NCBI GenBank assembly: GCA_003859965.1
Contig: RQYR01000003.1
Span: forward strand, 124,001 to 188,000
Length of the DNA: 64,000 nucleotides
Origin: Comamonadaceae bacterium OH2545_COT-014
Lineage (GTDB): Bacteria; Pseudomonadota; Gammaproteobacteria; Burkholderiales; Burkholderiaceae_C
Reading direction: 5' to 3'
Made by a program: the position numbers and the translations under genes. Positions 19,435 to 27,514 of the stretch are shown one piece after another (the first letter of the stretch is position 1; each line of letters begins with the position of its first letter). The notes under the pieces are model-generated. The model had not been told where the DNA came from, did no database searches, and saw only the letters and a program-made list of their open reading frames with translations.

Positions 19435-19462
19435 TTGCTTGTCTCCTCGCGCCGCGCCGGCT

Positions 19463-20335
19463 TCAGTGGCCGGAGCCCAGGTAGGCGCGGATCACATCCT
19501 CGTTGTGGATCACTTCTTCAGGCGTGCCGTCGCCGATCTTCTTGCCGTAGTCCAGCACCACCACGCGGTCGCTGATGTCCATCACCACGCCCATGTCGTG
19601 TTCGATCAGCACGATGGTGGTGCCGAACTCGTCGTTCACGTCGAGGATGAAGCGGCACATGTCCTGCTTTTCCTCCACGTTCATGCCGGCCATGGGCTCG
19701 TCGAGCAGCAGCACCTGCGGCTCCATGGCCAGCGCGCGGCCCAGGTCCACGCGCTTTTGCAGGCCGTAGGGCAGCTGGCCCACGGGCGTTTTGCGGTAGG
19801 CCTGGATTTCCAGAAAGTCGATGATCTTTTCCACCACTTCGCGGTGCGCAATCTCCTCGCGCTCGGCCGGACCCCAGCGCAGCGCCTGCAGGAAGATGTT
19901 GCTTTTGATCTTCAGGTTGCGCCCGCTCATGATGTTGTCCAGCACGCTCATGCCCTTGAACAAGGCCAGGTTCTGGAAGGTGCGGGCCACGCCCATCTCG
20001 GCCACCTGGCGGCTGTTCATGTGGTCGAAGGTCTGGCCGCGGAAGGTGATGGAGCCCTCGCTGGGCGTGTAAACGCCGTTGATGCAGTTGAGCATGGAGC
20101 TCTTGCCCGCGCCGTTGGGGCCAATGATGGAGCGGATCTCGTGCTCGCGCACATTGAAGCTGATGTCGGTCAGCGCCTTCACGCCGCCAAAGCGCAGGCT
20201 GATGTTGCGGATGTCCAGGATCACGTCGCCGATCTTCTTGCCGGCCTGCGGCGCGTTCTGGGCATTTTGGGCGTTTTGGGCGCTGGCGGCCCCATTCACG
20301 GCGCTGGCCGCTACGGTATCAATAGCATGGGTCAT
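19463..20335 (-). CDS. livG: LIV-type ABC transporter ATPase LivG
   Basis: 290 residues. Walker A GPNGAGKSS (72-80), LPYGLQKRVDLGRAL as the degenerate signature, and Walker B VLLLDEPMAG. The C-terminal ACT-like extension of LivG ATPases (DYGKKIGDGTPEEVI) is present. The first about 30 residues are an unusual tail with an Asn-Ala-Gln repeat (QNAQNAQNA at 20-28), encoded by a 9-bp tandem repeat. Its start overlaps the stop of the acyl-CoA synthetase (ATGA at 20332-20335), so the two are coupled. Confidence 0.93.
   Translation of the reverse strand: MTHAIDTVAASAVNGAASAQNAQNAQNAPQAGKKIGDVILDIRNISLRFGGVKALTDISFNVREHEIRSIIGPNGAGKSSMLNCINGVYTPSEGSITFRGQTFDHMNSRQVAEMGVARTFQNLALFKGMSVLDNIMSGRNLKIKSNIFLQALRWGPAEREEIAHREVVEKIIDFLEIQAYRKTPVGQLPYGLQKRVDLGRALAMEPQVLLLDEPMAGMNVEEKQDMCRFILDVNDEFGTTIVLIEHDMGVVMDISDRVVVLDYGKKIGDGTPEEVIHNEDVIRAYLGSGH
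20255..20281. repeat. 9-bp tandem repeat inside the livG N-terminus
   Basis: On the coding strand three near-identical units (GCCCAAAAC, GCCCAAAAT, GCCCAGAAC) encode the repeated Gln-Asn-Ala of LivG. Copy number could change by slippage in multiples of three codons without breaking the frame. Similar GGCCCAAAC units occur in the MFS gene near 35360. Confidence 0.65.
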
Positions 20336-22311
20336 GCGGCCTCCCGCTGGGTCGCTGCCGCTTGCGGCGCGAAAGTCTTGGCATCCAGAATCTTCAGCGT
20401 GGCGCTGACCTTGCCGGTGCGCCCGTCCTCGAACTTGACGGCGGTTTCGATGAACTGCTCGCCAAGGCCCGCGTACAGCGCGTCAATGAGCACGCCGTAC
20501 TTGTCGGCAATGAAGCCGCGCCGCACCTTGCGCGTGCGGGTGAGTTCGTCGTCGTCCGGGTCCAGCTCCTTGTGCAGCACCAGAAAGCGCGCGATCTGCG
20601 TGCCTTCCATGCCTTCCTCGGCGGCCAGGGTGGCGTTCACTTTTTCCACGCATTCCTTCACCATCTCCAGCACCTGCGGCTTGGCGGCCAGATCCACGTA
20701 GCCGCTGTAGGGCAGGTTTTGCCGCTCGGCCCAGTTGCCCACGGCCTCGAAGTCGATGTTGACGAAGGCGCACACCTTGTCCTTGCCGTTGCCAAAGCAC
20801 ACGGCTTCCTTGATCTGCGGGAAGAACTTGAGCTTGTTCTCGATGTAGTTGGGCGCGAACATGGCGCCGGTGGCCATGCGGCCCACGTCCTTGGCGCGGT
20901 CGATGATGCGCAGGTGGCCGTCGTGGTCGATCACGCCAGCGTCGCCCGTGCGGAAGTAGCCGTTCTCGTCGATCACCTCGGCCGTGGCGTCCGGGCGCTT
21001 GTAGTACTCCTTGAGCACCGACACGCCCTTGACCAGCACCTCGCCGCTGTCGGCGATCTTCAGCTCCACGCCCGGCGCGGCCTCGCCCACCGTGTGCAGC
21101 TTGACGCGGCCGTTTTGCTGGATGCACACGTAGGCGCAGGTTTCCGTCTGCCCGTACAGCTGCTTGAGGTTGATGCCGATGGAGCGGAAGAAGCGAAACA
21201 GCTCCGGCCCGATGGCCGCGCCCGCCGTGTAGGCCACGCGGATGCGCGACAGGCCCATGGCGTTTTTCAGCGGGCCGTACACCAGCACGTTGCCCAGCGC
21301 ATACATCAGGCGGTCGCCCAGGCCCACGGGCTTGCCGTCCAGAATGTCGCTGCCCACGCGGCGCGCCACGTCCATGAAGCGCGCGTGCATCTTCTGCTTG
21401 AAGCGGGCCGCGTCCTCCATGCGGATGGACACCGAGGTCAGCATGCCCTCGAACACGCGCGGCGGCGCGAAGTAGTAGGTGGGGCCGATTTCGCGCAGGT
21501 CGATGTTGACCGTGGCTGCCGACTCGGGGCAGTTGATGGTGAAGCCGGCCACCAGCCACTGCGCCACCGAGAACAGGTAGTCGCCCACCCAGGCCGGCGG
21601 CAGGTAGCAGATGACGTTGTCGCTGGCGTTCAGCCCGTCCACCCGCACGCCGCCTTCGGCCGCGCCGATGAAGCTGGCATGCGTCTGGCACACGCCCTTG
21701 GGCCGCCCGGTGGTGCCGGAGGTGTAGAGAATCACCGCCACGTCATCGGGCTGCACCTGCGCCACGGCGGCATCGAAAAAGCCCGGGTGATCCTGCTCGT
21801 AGCGGCGGCCCAGCTCGAACAGCTGTTCCACGCTGATTAGCCCCTCGGCGCGGTAATTGCGCATGCCGCGCGGGTCGTCGTAGATGATGTGGGTCAGCCC
21901 CGGCAGGCTGGCGCGAAGCTCCAGCAGCTTGTCCACCTGCTCCTGGTCTTCGGCGAAGGCAAAGCGGATTTCGGCATCTTCCAGAACGAAAGCCATTTCG
22001 GCGGCCACCGCGTCCTGGTACATGGGCACCGGCACGCCGCGCAGGCTCTGCGCCGCCAGAAACGCCATGTACAGGTGCGGACGGTTGTCGCCAATGATGG
22101 CCAGGTTGGCCCCGGCGCCAAAGCCGAGCGCGGCCAGGCCGCCGGTCATCCAGCGCACTTCCTGCGCGGCTTGCGCCCAGCTCCAGGTCTGCCAGATGCC
22201 GTACTCCTTCTCGCGCATGGCCGGCGCCTGGGGGCGTTCGGCCGCATGCCTGAGCAGCAGGCTGGGAAAGGTGGTGGCCATGAAGGTTCCCTTGTCTCCG
22301 TTGTGTTGCAT
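20332..22311 (-). CDS. AMP-forming acyl-CoA synthetase (long-chain FadD-like)
   Basis: 659 residues of the ANL superfamily. The P-loop is ILYTSGTTGRPKG (near 194-206), with YGQTETCAYVC as the adenylation motif, YFRTGDAG and the hinge region IIDRAKDVGRMATG. It forms acyl-AMP and then acyl-CoA from a carboxylic acid. It is the first gene of a minus-strand unit continuing into livG, livH, livM, livK and livF, so the acid activated is probably the one imported. The start at 22311 has GAGGAGGA upstream; an alternative at 22281 has a weaker site. Confidence 0.9.
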   Translation of the reverse strand: MQHNGDKGTFMATTFPSLLLRHAAERPQAPAMREKEYGIWQTWSWAQAAQEVRWMTGGLAALGFGAGANLAIIGDNRPHLYMAFLAAQSLRGVPVPMYQDAVAAEMAFVLEDAEIRFAFAEDQEQVDKLLELRASLPGLTHIIYDDPRGMRNYRAEGLISVEQLFELGRRYEQDHPGFFDAAVAQVQPDDVAVILYTSGTTGRPKGVCQTHASFIGAAEGGVRVDGLNASDNVICYLPPAWVGDYLFSVAQWLVAGFTINCPESAATVNIDLREIGPTYYFAPPRVFEGMLTSVSIRMEDAARFKQKMHARFMDVARRVGSDILDGKPVGLGDRLMYALGNVLVYGPLKNAMGLSRIRVAYTAGAAIGPELFRFFRSIGINLKQLYGQTETCAYVCIQQNGRVKLHTVGEAAPGVELKIADSGEVLVKGVSVLKEYYKRPDATAEVIDENGYFRTGDAGVIDHDGHLRIIDRAKDVGRMATGAMFAPNYIENKLKFFPQIKEAVCFGNGKDKVCAFVNIDFEAVGNWAERQNLPYSGYVDLAAKPQVLEMVKECVEKVNATLAAEEGMEGTQIARFLVLHKELDPDDDELTRTRKVRRGFIADKYGVLIDALYAGLGEQFIETAVKFEDGRTGKVSATLKILDAKTFAPQAAATQREAA

Positions 22312-22412
22312 GAACTGGCTGTCCTCCTCGGTGCGTGAGCCGTGTCAGGCCGCCGCATGTGTTTCCTTGTTTTTCAGCGGAGCGAATCCTACGCGCGCAC
22401 TTTGACGCCATG

Positions 22413-22430
22413 TTGTCATCAAGGCGACAA
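22413..22430. promoter_or_regulatory. Inverted repeat, candidate Crp/Fnr-type operator
   Basis: TTGTC (22413-22417) and GACAA (22426-22430) are exact complements with 8 bp between them. The 18-bp span is close to Crp/Fnr half-site geometry. It lies between the acyl-CoA synthetase/liv unit (102 bp from its start) and the divergent Crp/Fnr-type regulator gene (74 bp from its start), an ideal place for autoregulation and control of the operon. Confidence 0.45.
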
Positions 22431-22503
22431 TCTCAGCGTCTGCCCGCATAGGTTTTTCCCTAAGAACCTGTTGTGTGACCTCTTGCCGGCCCGCCTTGCT
22501 GCC

Positions 22504-23265
22504 ATGCCCACTGCCCTGCACAAACGCCGCCGTCCCAGCCCCCAGGAGCTGGGCGGCATTCCGTGGCTCAAGGCCCTGTCACCCGCCGAAAGTGAACGCG
22601 CCACGGCCGAGCTGCGCGTCAGCGCCCGCCAGGCGGGCGAGCTGGTGTGCCGCGTGGGGCAGCCTGCCACGCACTGGATGGGGGTGATCGACGGGCTGCT
22701 CAAAATGAGCACCGACACCGCCAGCGGCCAGACCATCACCTACGCCGGCCTGCCGCCCGGCGGCTGGTTTGGCGAAGGCACCGTGCTCAAGCGCGAGGTG
22801 TACCGCTACAACGTGCAAACGCTGCGCAAGAGCTTGCTGGCCGCGCTGCCGGTGGAAACCTTTCACTGGCTGCTGGACCACTCCATCGGCTTCAACCGCT
22901 TCGTGATGAACCAGCTCAACGAACGCGTGGCCCAGTTCATCGGCGCGCGCGAGATCGACCGCATGCCCAACCCCGAGGAGCGCGTGGCGCGCAGCCTGGC
23001 AGCGCTGTTCAATCCGGTGCTCTTTCCCGGCGTGGGCGATCTGCTGCGCATCACGCAGCAAGAGCTGGCGTACCTGGTCGGCCTGTCACGCCAGCGCGTC
23101 AACGAAGCGCTGGCCACGCTGGCCGCGCACGGCGCCATCCGCGTCGAATACGGCGGCCTGCGCATTCTGGATTTGCCCACGCTGCGCACCGGCCACTTCG
23201 CCCCGGCCTCCGCCCCCACCCTCGCCCCACTCGCCTCGGGCCCGGCAAGGTCAACCCTAAAATAA
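22504..23265 (+). CDS. Crp/Fnr-family transcriptional regulator
   Basis: 253 residues. Residues about 25-130 form a cyclic-nucleotide-like beta-barrel (GWFGEGTVLKRE near 87-98), followed by a dimer helix and a C-terminal helix-turn-helix TQQELAYLVGLSRQRVNEAL (185-203). Only one cysteine (C49) is present in the sensor part, so it is not an Fe-S FNR. The sensor lacks an obvious full cAMP-binding cassette, so the ligand is unknown. It is divergent from the acyl-CoA synthetase/liv unit with a shared 192-bp control region, and probably regulates it. The C-terminus is Pro/Ala-rich. Confidence 0.88.
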   Translation: MPTALHKRRRPSPQELGGIPWLKALSPAESERATAELRVSARQAGELVCRVGQPATHWMGVIDGLLKMSTDTASGQTITYAGLPPGGWFGEGTVLKREVYRYNVQTLRKSLLAALPVETFHWLLDHSIGFNRFVMNQLNERVAQFIGAREIDRMPNPEERVARSLAALFNPVLFPGVGDLLRITQQELAYLVGLSRQRVNEALATLAAHGAIRVEYGGLRILDLPTLRTGHFAPASAPTLAPLASGPARSTLK

Positions 23266-23295
23266 GCCGTTTCGGCCCACCCCACCTGCCTTAAA

Positions 23296-23313
23296 AGCTA
23301 CATTTTCAATAGC
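23296..23313. repeat. Dispersed AT-rich repeat (GCTA...TAGC core)
   Basis: AGCTACATTTTCAATAGC lies just before the pseudouridine synthase start. It shares the GCTA/ATAGC core and central T-run of the copies at 14808 and 60468 but is less symmetric. Confidence 0.5.
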
Positions 23314-23328
23314 AAACAACGGCTCACC

Positions 23329-24138
23329 ATGTCCACGCCACCCCGCTTCCAGCGCGCCGCGCCACCGCCTGCCACCGCCGCCACGCTGGTGCGCCTAAAC
23401 AAACGCATGGCGGATCTGGGGCTGGCTTCGCGCCGCGAAGCGGACGAATGGATCGCCCGCGGCTGGGTGCGCGTGAACGGCCAGCCCGCCCCGCTGGGCG
23501 CCAAGGTCAGCCTGGCCGACCGCATCAGCGTGGAACGCGCCGCCGGCGCACAGCAGGCGCAGCGCGTCACCATCTTGCTGCACAAGCCCGTGGGCTACGT
23601 CAGCGGGCAGGCCGAGGATGGCCACCCGCCCGCCGCCACGCTGGTGCAGGCGCGCAACCGCTGGGCGGGCGACACCGCGCCCCTGCGCTTTTCGCCCGCC
23701 CAACTGCGCGGCCTGGCCCCCGCCGGGCGGCTGGACATCGACTCCACCGGCCTGCTCATCCTCACCCAAGACGGCCGCGTGGCCCGCCAGCTCATCGGCG
23801 CCGACAGCACCGTGGACAAGGAATACCTGGTGCGCGTGAGCTACGGCGCCATCGCCACCGATGTGCAAGCCGCCTTTCCCCCGGCCCAGCTCGCGCGCCT
23901 GCGCCACGGCCTGAGCCTGGACGGCCAGCCCCTGCGGCCCGCGCAGGTGGACTGGCAAAACCCCGAACAGCTGCGCTTTGTACTGACCGAGGGCAAGAAA
24001 CGCCAAATCCGCCGCATGTGCGAGCTGGTGGGCCTGAAAGTGACCGGCCTCAAACGCATCCGCATCGGCCGTGTGCGCCTTGGCGCCCTGCCTGTGGGCC
24101 AGTGGCGCTATCTGGGCGAGCACGAGCACTTTGGCTGA
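23329..24138 (+). CDS. rRNA pseudouridine synthase, RsuA/RluF family
   Basis: 269 residues. An S4 RNA-binding domain (LVRLNKRMADLGLASRREAD, 20-39) precedes the synthase domain with the catalytic Asp in GRLDIDSTGLLIL (about 137-149) and the C-terminal TEGKKRQIRRM motif. RsuA-like enzymes isomerise a single uridine in rRNA; the S4 wording resembles RluF, which modifies 23S U2604 in E. coli. Exact target is inferred. It converges with the lipoprotein gene 12 bp away. Confidence 0.88.
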   Translation: MSTPPRFQRAAPPPATAATLVRLNKRMADLGLASRREADEWIARGWVRVNGQPAPLGAKVSLADRISVERAAGAQQAQRVTILLHKPVGYVSGQAEDGHPPAATLVQARNRWAGDTAPLRFSPAQLRGLAPAGRLDIDSTGLLILTQDGRVARQLIGADSTVDKEYLVRVSYGAIATDVQAAFPPAQLARLRHGLSLDGQPLRPAQVDWQNPEQLRFVLTEGKKRQIRRMCELVGLKVTGLKRIRIGRVRLGALPVGQWRYLGEHEHFG

Positions 24139-24150
24139 CAGCGCCCCCGC

Positions 24151-24651
24151 TCAGAGGCGTGGCGTTTGCGCAGCATCAGCATGATCGGTCGCGCTGGCCG
24201 GCGCCTTGGGCACGGGCAAGCGCCCCGGCGTAACCACGCCTGGCTGCAAGAGTACGCTGACCACACGCCCCCCCACCGTCACGCTGGCCCGATGATCCCG
24301 CACCTGGCGGGCAGCGGCATAGCGCACTTGTAAAGTTTCAGGGGAAGGCCATTGCAGATCGGCCCCCCAAGCCTGTTCGTTGCGCGTAGCACCCACCAAT
24401 CGCACCGCAGGCTTGCCCGCACCATCCACCCGCGCGCCGTGGGGCAGCACGAACAGTTCATGCACGTAAGGCACGGTGGCGCCGAAGTTGCGCTCCACCA
24501 GCACGGCCTCCAGCGCGGCATCGGGTGAAGGCAGGCGCAGCACCTCCCGCGCGCTGCCGGCGGGCTGGCAGGCCGCCAGCCCGAGCGCCACCGCCGGCCA
24601 CAGCAGCGCCCGCGCCAGACTCCGCCCGCGAAGCAGCCGCGCTTCATTCAT
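24151..24651 (-). CDS. Lipoprotein, probable immunity protein for the adjacent type-44 toxin
   Basis: 166 residues. The lipoprotein signal peptide ends in the lipobox LAAC (Cys28), so the mature protein is membrane-anchored in the periplasm. The rest is a small beta-rich domain (EVLRLPSPDAALEAVLVERN, then VPYVHELFVLPHG). Its start overlaps the toxin stop by 8 bp (24644-24651), an arrangement typical of effector-immunity pairs. A periplasmic anchor suggests that the toxin acts on a periplasmic target. The open frame continues upstream inside the toxin gene, but only the 24651 start gives a signal peptide. Confidence 0.75.
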   Translation of the reverse strand: MNEARLLRGRSLARALLWPAVALGLAACQPAGSAREVLRLPSPDAALEAVLVERNFGATVPYVHELFVLPHGARVDGAGKPAVRLVGATRNEQAWGADLQWPSPETLQVRYAAARQVRDHRASVTVGGRVVSVLLQPGVVTPGRLPVPKAPASATDHADAAQTPRL

Positions 24652-25876
24652 CCGGCCACACGCGCCACATGCCCGACTGGTAGTAGTCGTAGCCGGCCGC
24701 GATCTGCGCCGTGTCGCGCGGATCATCGAAGTAGGAGGACAGCCAGCGAATGTCGGACGTGCCCGAATACACCTGGTACGCACCGGCCCCGCCCTTGGCC
24801 ACCTCTTCGGGAATGCCGTGGGCAGCGGCCACCACGCCGAAATTGAAGTTGCCGAAGTTCTCGTAGTCCTCGGCCTTGCCCTGGTCGTCGTTGCCCGCCT
24901 TGTAATCCATGGGGCCGCCGGACTTGACCTGGTTGTAGAACCAGAGCAAGTCGCCACTGTGGGCATGGGCCGCGGCGATATTGCCGTCCATCGAGATGCG
25001 GGACGGATCGGGGTTGGGCGGCGGCGTCCACAGGCCCTGGTCAATGGCTTCCTGGCGGCTGAAGATGCGGCCCATCCCATCGGCCACGTTCTGCACCGAC
25101 TGGGCGTTGGCGTTCTGCCGCCCGCCGCCCGTGGCCGTCTGCATGTCCTGCAGCGTGCCCATGGCGGCCTTAAATGCCTGCGCGCGGGCCGGATCGCCCT
25201 GAGGCAGCTGGGCCACGCCTTGCAGGATGCGGGTCAGCGGCTCTTCGCGGAAAGAGGTGTGCATGGCCGGGATCTCGTAAGGCGAGCTGGGATGGTAGGT
25301 GACGTCCTGCCGGCCCGAGGCGGCCGCCAGCACGTCGCCGAGCTTGCCGGCCTGCTCCAGCCCGCGGATGGCCTGGCTCATTTCCGGCGCGCCTCCGTCC
25401 ATGCTGGCCAGCACCTGCGCCGCCGCCCGGGCCTCGGCATTGCCGCGCGTGGTGGTGCTCACGCCCAGGCCGGCATGGATTTGCGAGGCACTGCCATCGG
25501 CCTGGCCCTGGATGGCGGCGATGAAGTCGCGCTTCTGGACCGCGCTGCCATGGGTGGCGATGGCCTGCGCCATGTCCTCGGCGCCGAAAGCCCGGGCCAC
25601 GCGGGCGGCCTGGGCGCCATCCAGCGACTGGGCCAGGGTGTTCAGCAGTGCCTGGCGGTCATCGGCCGACAGCGGGCTGTTCCAGCCGGTGGTCTCCCTG
25701 GCCCAGTGCTGGAGCTGGTCGTCGGAAAGCCGGGCGATGGCTTCGTTGCGCTCACCGGGCGAGAGTGCATTGATGGCCTGGTTGTTGTCCTCGAGTTCGT
25801 CCCGGGTCACGTCCCAATCGAAAAAATGCTGGTTCAGATTGGACTGGATGCGCTTGACTGCGGCATCTACGCTCAT
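24644..25876 (-). CDS. Polymorphic toxin with C-terminal type-44 (Ntox44-like) domain
   Basis: 410 residues, no signal peptide. Residues 1-270 are mostly helical and Ala/Gln-rich with no recognised secretion motif. Residues about 300-410 match the Bacterial toxin 44 pattern as I recall it: WFYNQVKSGGPMDYK (312-326), YENFGNFNFG (338-347), HGIPEEVAKGGAGAYQ (353-368). The start at 25876 has AAGGAAGG upstream, so the longer frame to 25963 is rejected. It is followed by a lipoprotein gene that is probably its immunity partner. No VgrG, Hcp, PAAR or TPS genes are in the window, so the delivery route is unknown. Confidence 0.78.
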   Translation of the reverse strand: MSVDAAVKRIQSNLNQHFFDWDVTRDELEDNNQAINALSPGERNEAIARLSDDQLQHWARETTGWNSPLSADDRQALLNTLAQSLDGAQAARVARAFGAEDMAQAIATHGSAVQKRDFIAAIQGQADGSASQIHAGLGVSTTTRGNAEARAAAQVLASMDGGAPEMSQAIRGLEQAGKLGDVLAAASGRQDVTYHPSSPYEIPAMHTSFREEPLTRILQGVAQLPQGDPARAQAFKAAMGTLQDMQTATGGGRQNANAQSVQNVADGMGRIFSRQEAIDQGLWTPPPNPDPSRISMDGNIAAAHAHSGDLLWFYNQVKSGGPMDYKAGNDDQGKAEDYENFGNFNFGVVAAAHGIPEEVAKGGAGAYQVYSGTSDIRWLSSYFDDPRDTAQIAAGYDYYQSGMWRVWPDE

Positions 25877-26090
25877 GGTGAAACCTTCCTTTCCTGCCGA
25901 AACGGCATGGCGACCGGCCATGCCTGTGCGGGCGATTAGGCGGGCAAGGTCGCTATGCACCAAGCTGGTAGCGTTCCCAATGTGGTAACGCCATGCTGCC
26001 GGACCCCAGTGGCACGGACACGGGCAGATACGTTTGCAACAGGCGCGGGGCGCTGTGTTGCACGCCCCAGCCGGGATGGCTGCCGAACGG

Positions 26091-26696
26091 CTACGCCGCG
26101 TTCGGTCGCGCCCGCAGCAGCGCCGCTACCGCGCGTGGGTAGATCAGGTGTTCCTGCGTAAGCACGCGCGCCGCCAGCGTGTCGGCCGTGTCGTCCGGCA
26201 GCACGGGCACCACGGCCTGGGCCAGGATGTCGCCATGATCCAGCTCGGCCGTGACGCGGTGCACCGTGGCCCCCGCGAAACGGCAGCCCATGTCAATGGC
26301 GCGCTGGTGCGTGTTCAGCCCCGGAAAGGCCGGCAGCAGGCTGGGATGGATGTTGACCAGCCGCCCCGCGTAGTGCGCCACGAAGCCGGGCGTGAGAATG
26401 CGCATGAAGCCCGCCAGCGCCACCAGCGCCGGGCGGCCGCCGGGCGCGTGCGCGTCAATGGCCGCCATCAGCGCGGCATCAAACGCCTCGCGGCTGGCAT
26501 AGGCCGTGTGGTCCACCACGGCGGTAGCAATGCCCGCCTGGCGCGCGGCCTCCAGGCCCGCTGCGCCGGGCCGGTTGCTGATGACGGCGGCCACGCGCGC
26601 GCCCATCCGCTCGGCCCATTGCTCGCGCTTGGCGGCGCGCACGATGGCCGCCATGTTGCTGCCCGCGCCTGAAATCAGAATGACGATGTGCTTCAT
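26091..26696 (-). CDS. purN: Phosphoribosylglycinamide formyltransferase
   Basis: Uses 10-formyl-tetrahydrofolate to formylate GAR in de novo purine synthesis. 201 residues with the N-terminal [12 protein letters not shown] (8-19), the catalytic [12 protein letters not shown] (with Asn and His of the active site) and the Asp of AELDHGDIL. The start at 26696 gives the conserved [10 protein letters not shown] beginning; the frame is open far upstream, overlapping the divergent yceH gene, and that part is a shadow. It is divergent from yceH with only 24 bp between the two start codons. Confidence 0.96.
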   Translation of the reverse strand: MKHIVILISGAGSNMAAIVRAAKREQWAERMGARVAAVISNRPGAAGLEAARQAGIATAVVDHTAYASREAFDAALMAAIDAHAPGGRPALVALAGFMRILTPGFVAHYAGRLVNIHPSLLPAFPGLNTHQRAIDMGCRFAGATVHRVTAELDHGDILAQAVVPVLPDDTADTLAARVLTQEHLIYPRAVAALLRARPNAA

Positions 26697-26720
26697 GGCG
26701 GCGCGATTATCCTTGCCCGC

Positions 26721-27458
26721 ATGACACTGCCACGCCCCCTCACCGCCATCGAAACCCGCGTGCTCGGCACGCTCATGGAAAAGGCCCGCACCGTGCCCGA
26801 CAGCTACCCCCTGTCGCTGAACCTGGTGGTGACTGGCTGCAACCAGAAAACCAGCCGCGAACCCGTGATGCACCTGGGCGAGGCCGACGTGCAGCAGGCG
26901 CTGGAAGAACTCAAGCGCCTGGACCTGGCCATTGAATTGCACGGCAGCCGCGTAGCCCGCTGGGAACACAACGCCCAGCGCGCCCTGGGCGTGCCCGAGC
27001 AGTCCGCCGTGCTGCTGGGCCTGCTGATGCTGCGCGGCCCGCAGACGGCGGGCGAGCTGCGCCTGAACGCCGAGCGCTGGTACCGCTTTGCCGACATCTC
27101 GTCGGTGGAAGGCTTTCTGAACGAACTGGCCGAGCGCCCCGCCGACAAGGGCGGCCCCCTGGCCGTGCTGCTGCCGCGCGCGCCGGGCGCCCGCGAGCCG
27201 CGCTGGGCGCACCTGCTGTGCGGCCCGGTGGATGCCGCTGCGGCCCGCAGCGCGCCCCCGCACTGCCCAGCTGCCACCAGCGCCCTGGATGAACGCGTGC
27301 AAGCCCTGGAGGCCGAAGTGGCCGCCCTGCGCGCCGCCGTGCACGCCTTGCACCAGGCGCTGGGTCTGCCACCGCAACCGGCGCTGGCCGCCTCCGACGG
27401 CCCAGACACGGCCAGCCCAGACGCAACCTGCCCCGGCACTGCATCCCCCGCACCGTAG
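26721..27458 (+). CDS. yceH: YceH-family protein (DUF480)
   Basis: 245 residues. The tandem winged-helix DUF480 core covers about residues 6-165 ([20 protein letters not shown] and then [20 protein letters not shown]), followed by a coiled-coil segment ([22 protein letters not shown]) and a Pro/Ala-rich tail. The molecular function is not established. It is divergent from purN and 56 bp before the M23 peptidase gene. Confidence 0.9.
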   Translation: MTLPRPLTAIETRVLGTLMEKARTVPDSYPLSLNLVVTGCNQKTSREPVMHLGEADVQQALEELKRLDLAIELHGSRVARWEHNAQRALGVPEQSAVLLGLLMLRGPQTAGELRLNAERWYRFADISSVEGFLNELAERPADKGGPLAVLLPRAPGAREPRWAHLLCGPVDAAAARSAPPHCPAATSALDERVQALEAEVAALRAAVHALHQALGLPPQPALAASDGPDTASPDATCPGTASPAP

Positions 27459-27514
27459 CCACACCGCCGTGGCGGTAGCCCGCGCGGCCCCTTCCCTGAC
27501 TTCCCATCTTTGCC

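Noticed and set aside
17410-19575. 721-codon plus-strand frame across livM and livH
   Set aside because: Antisense shadow of the permeases, His/Gln/Arg-rich.
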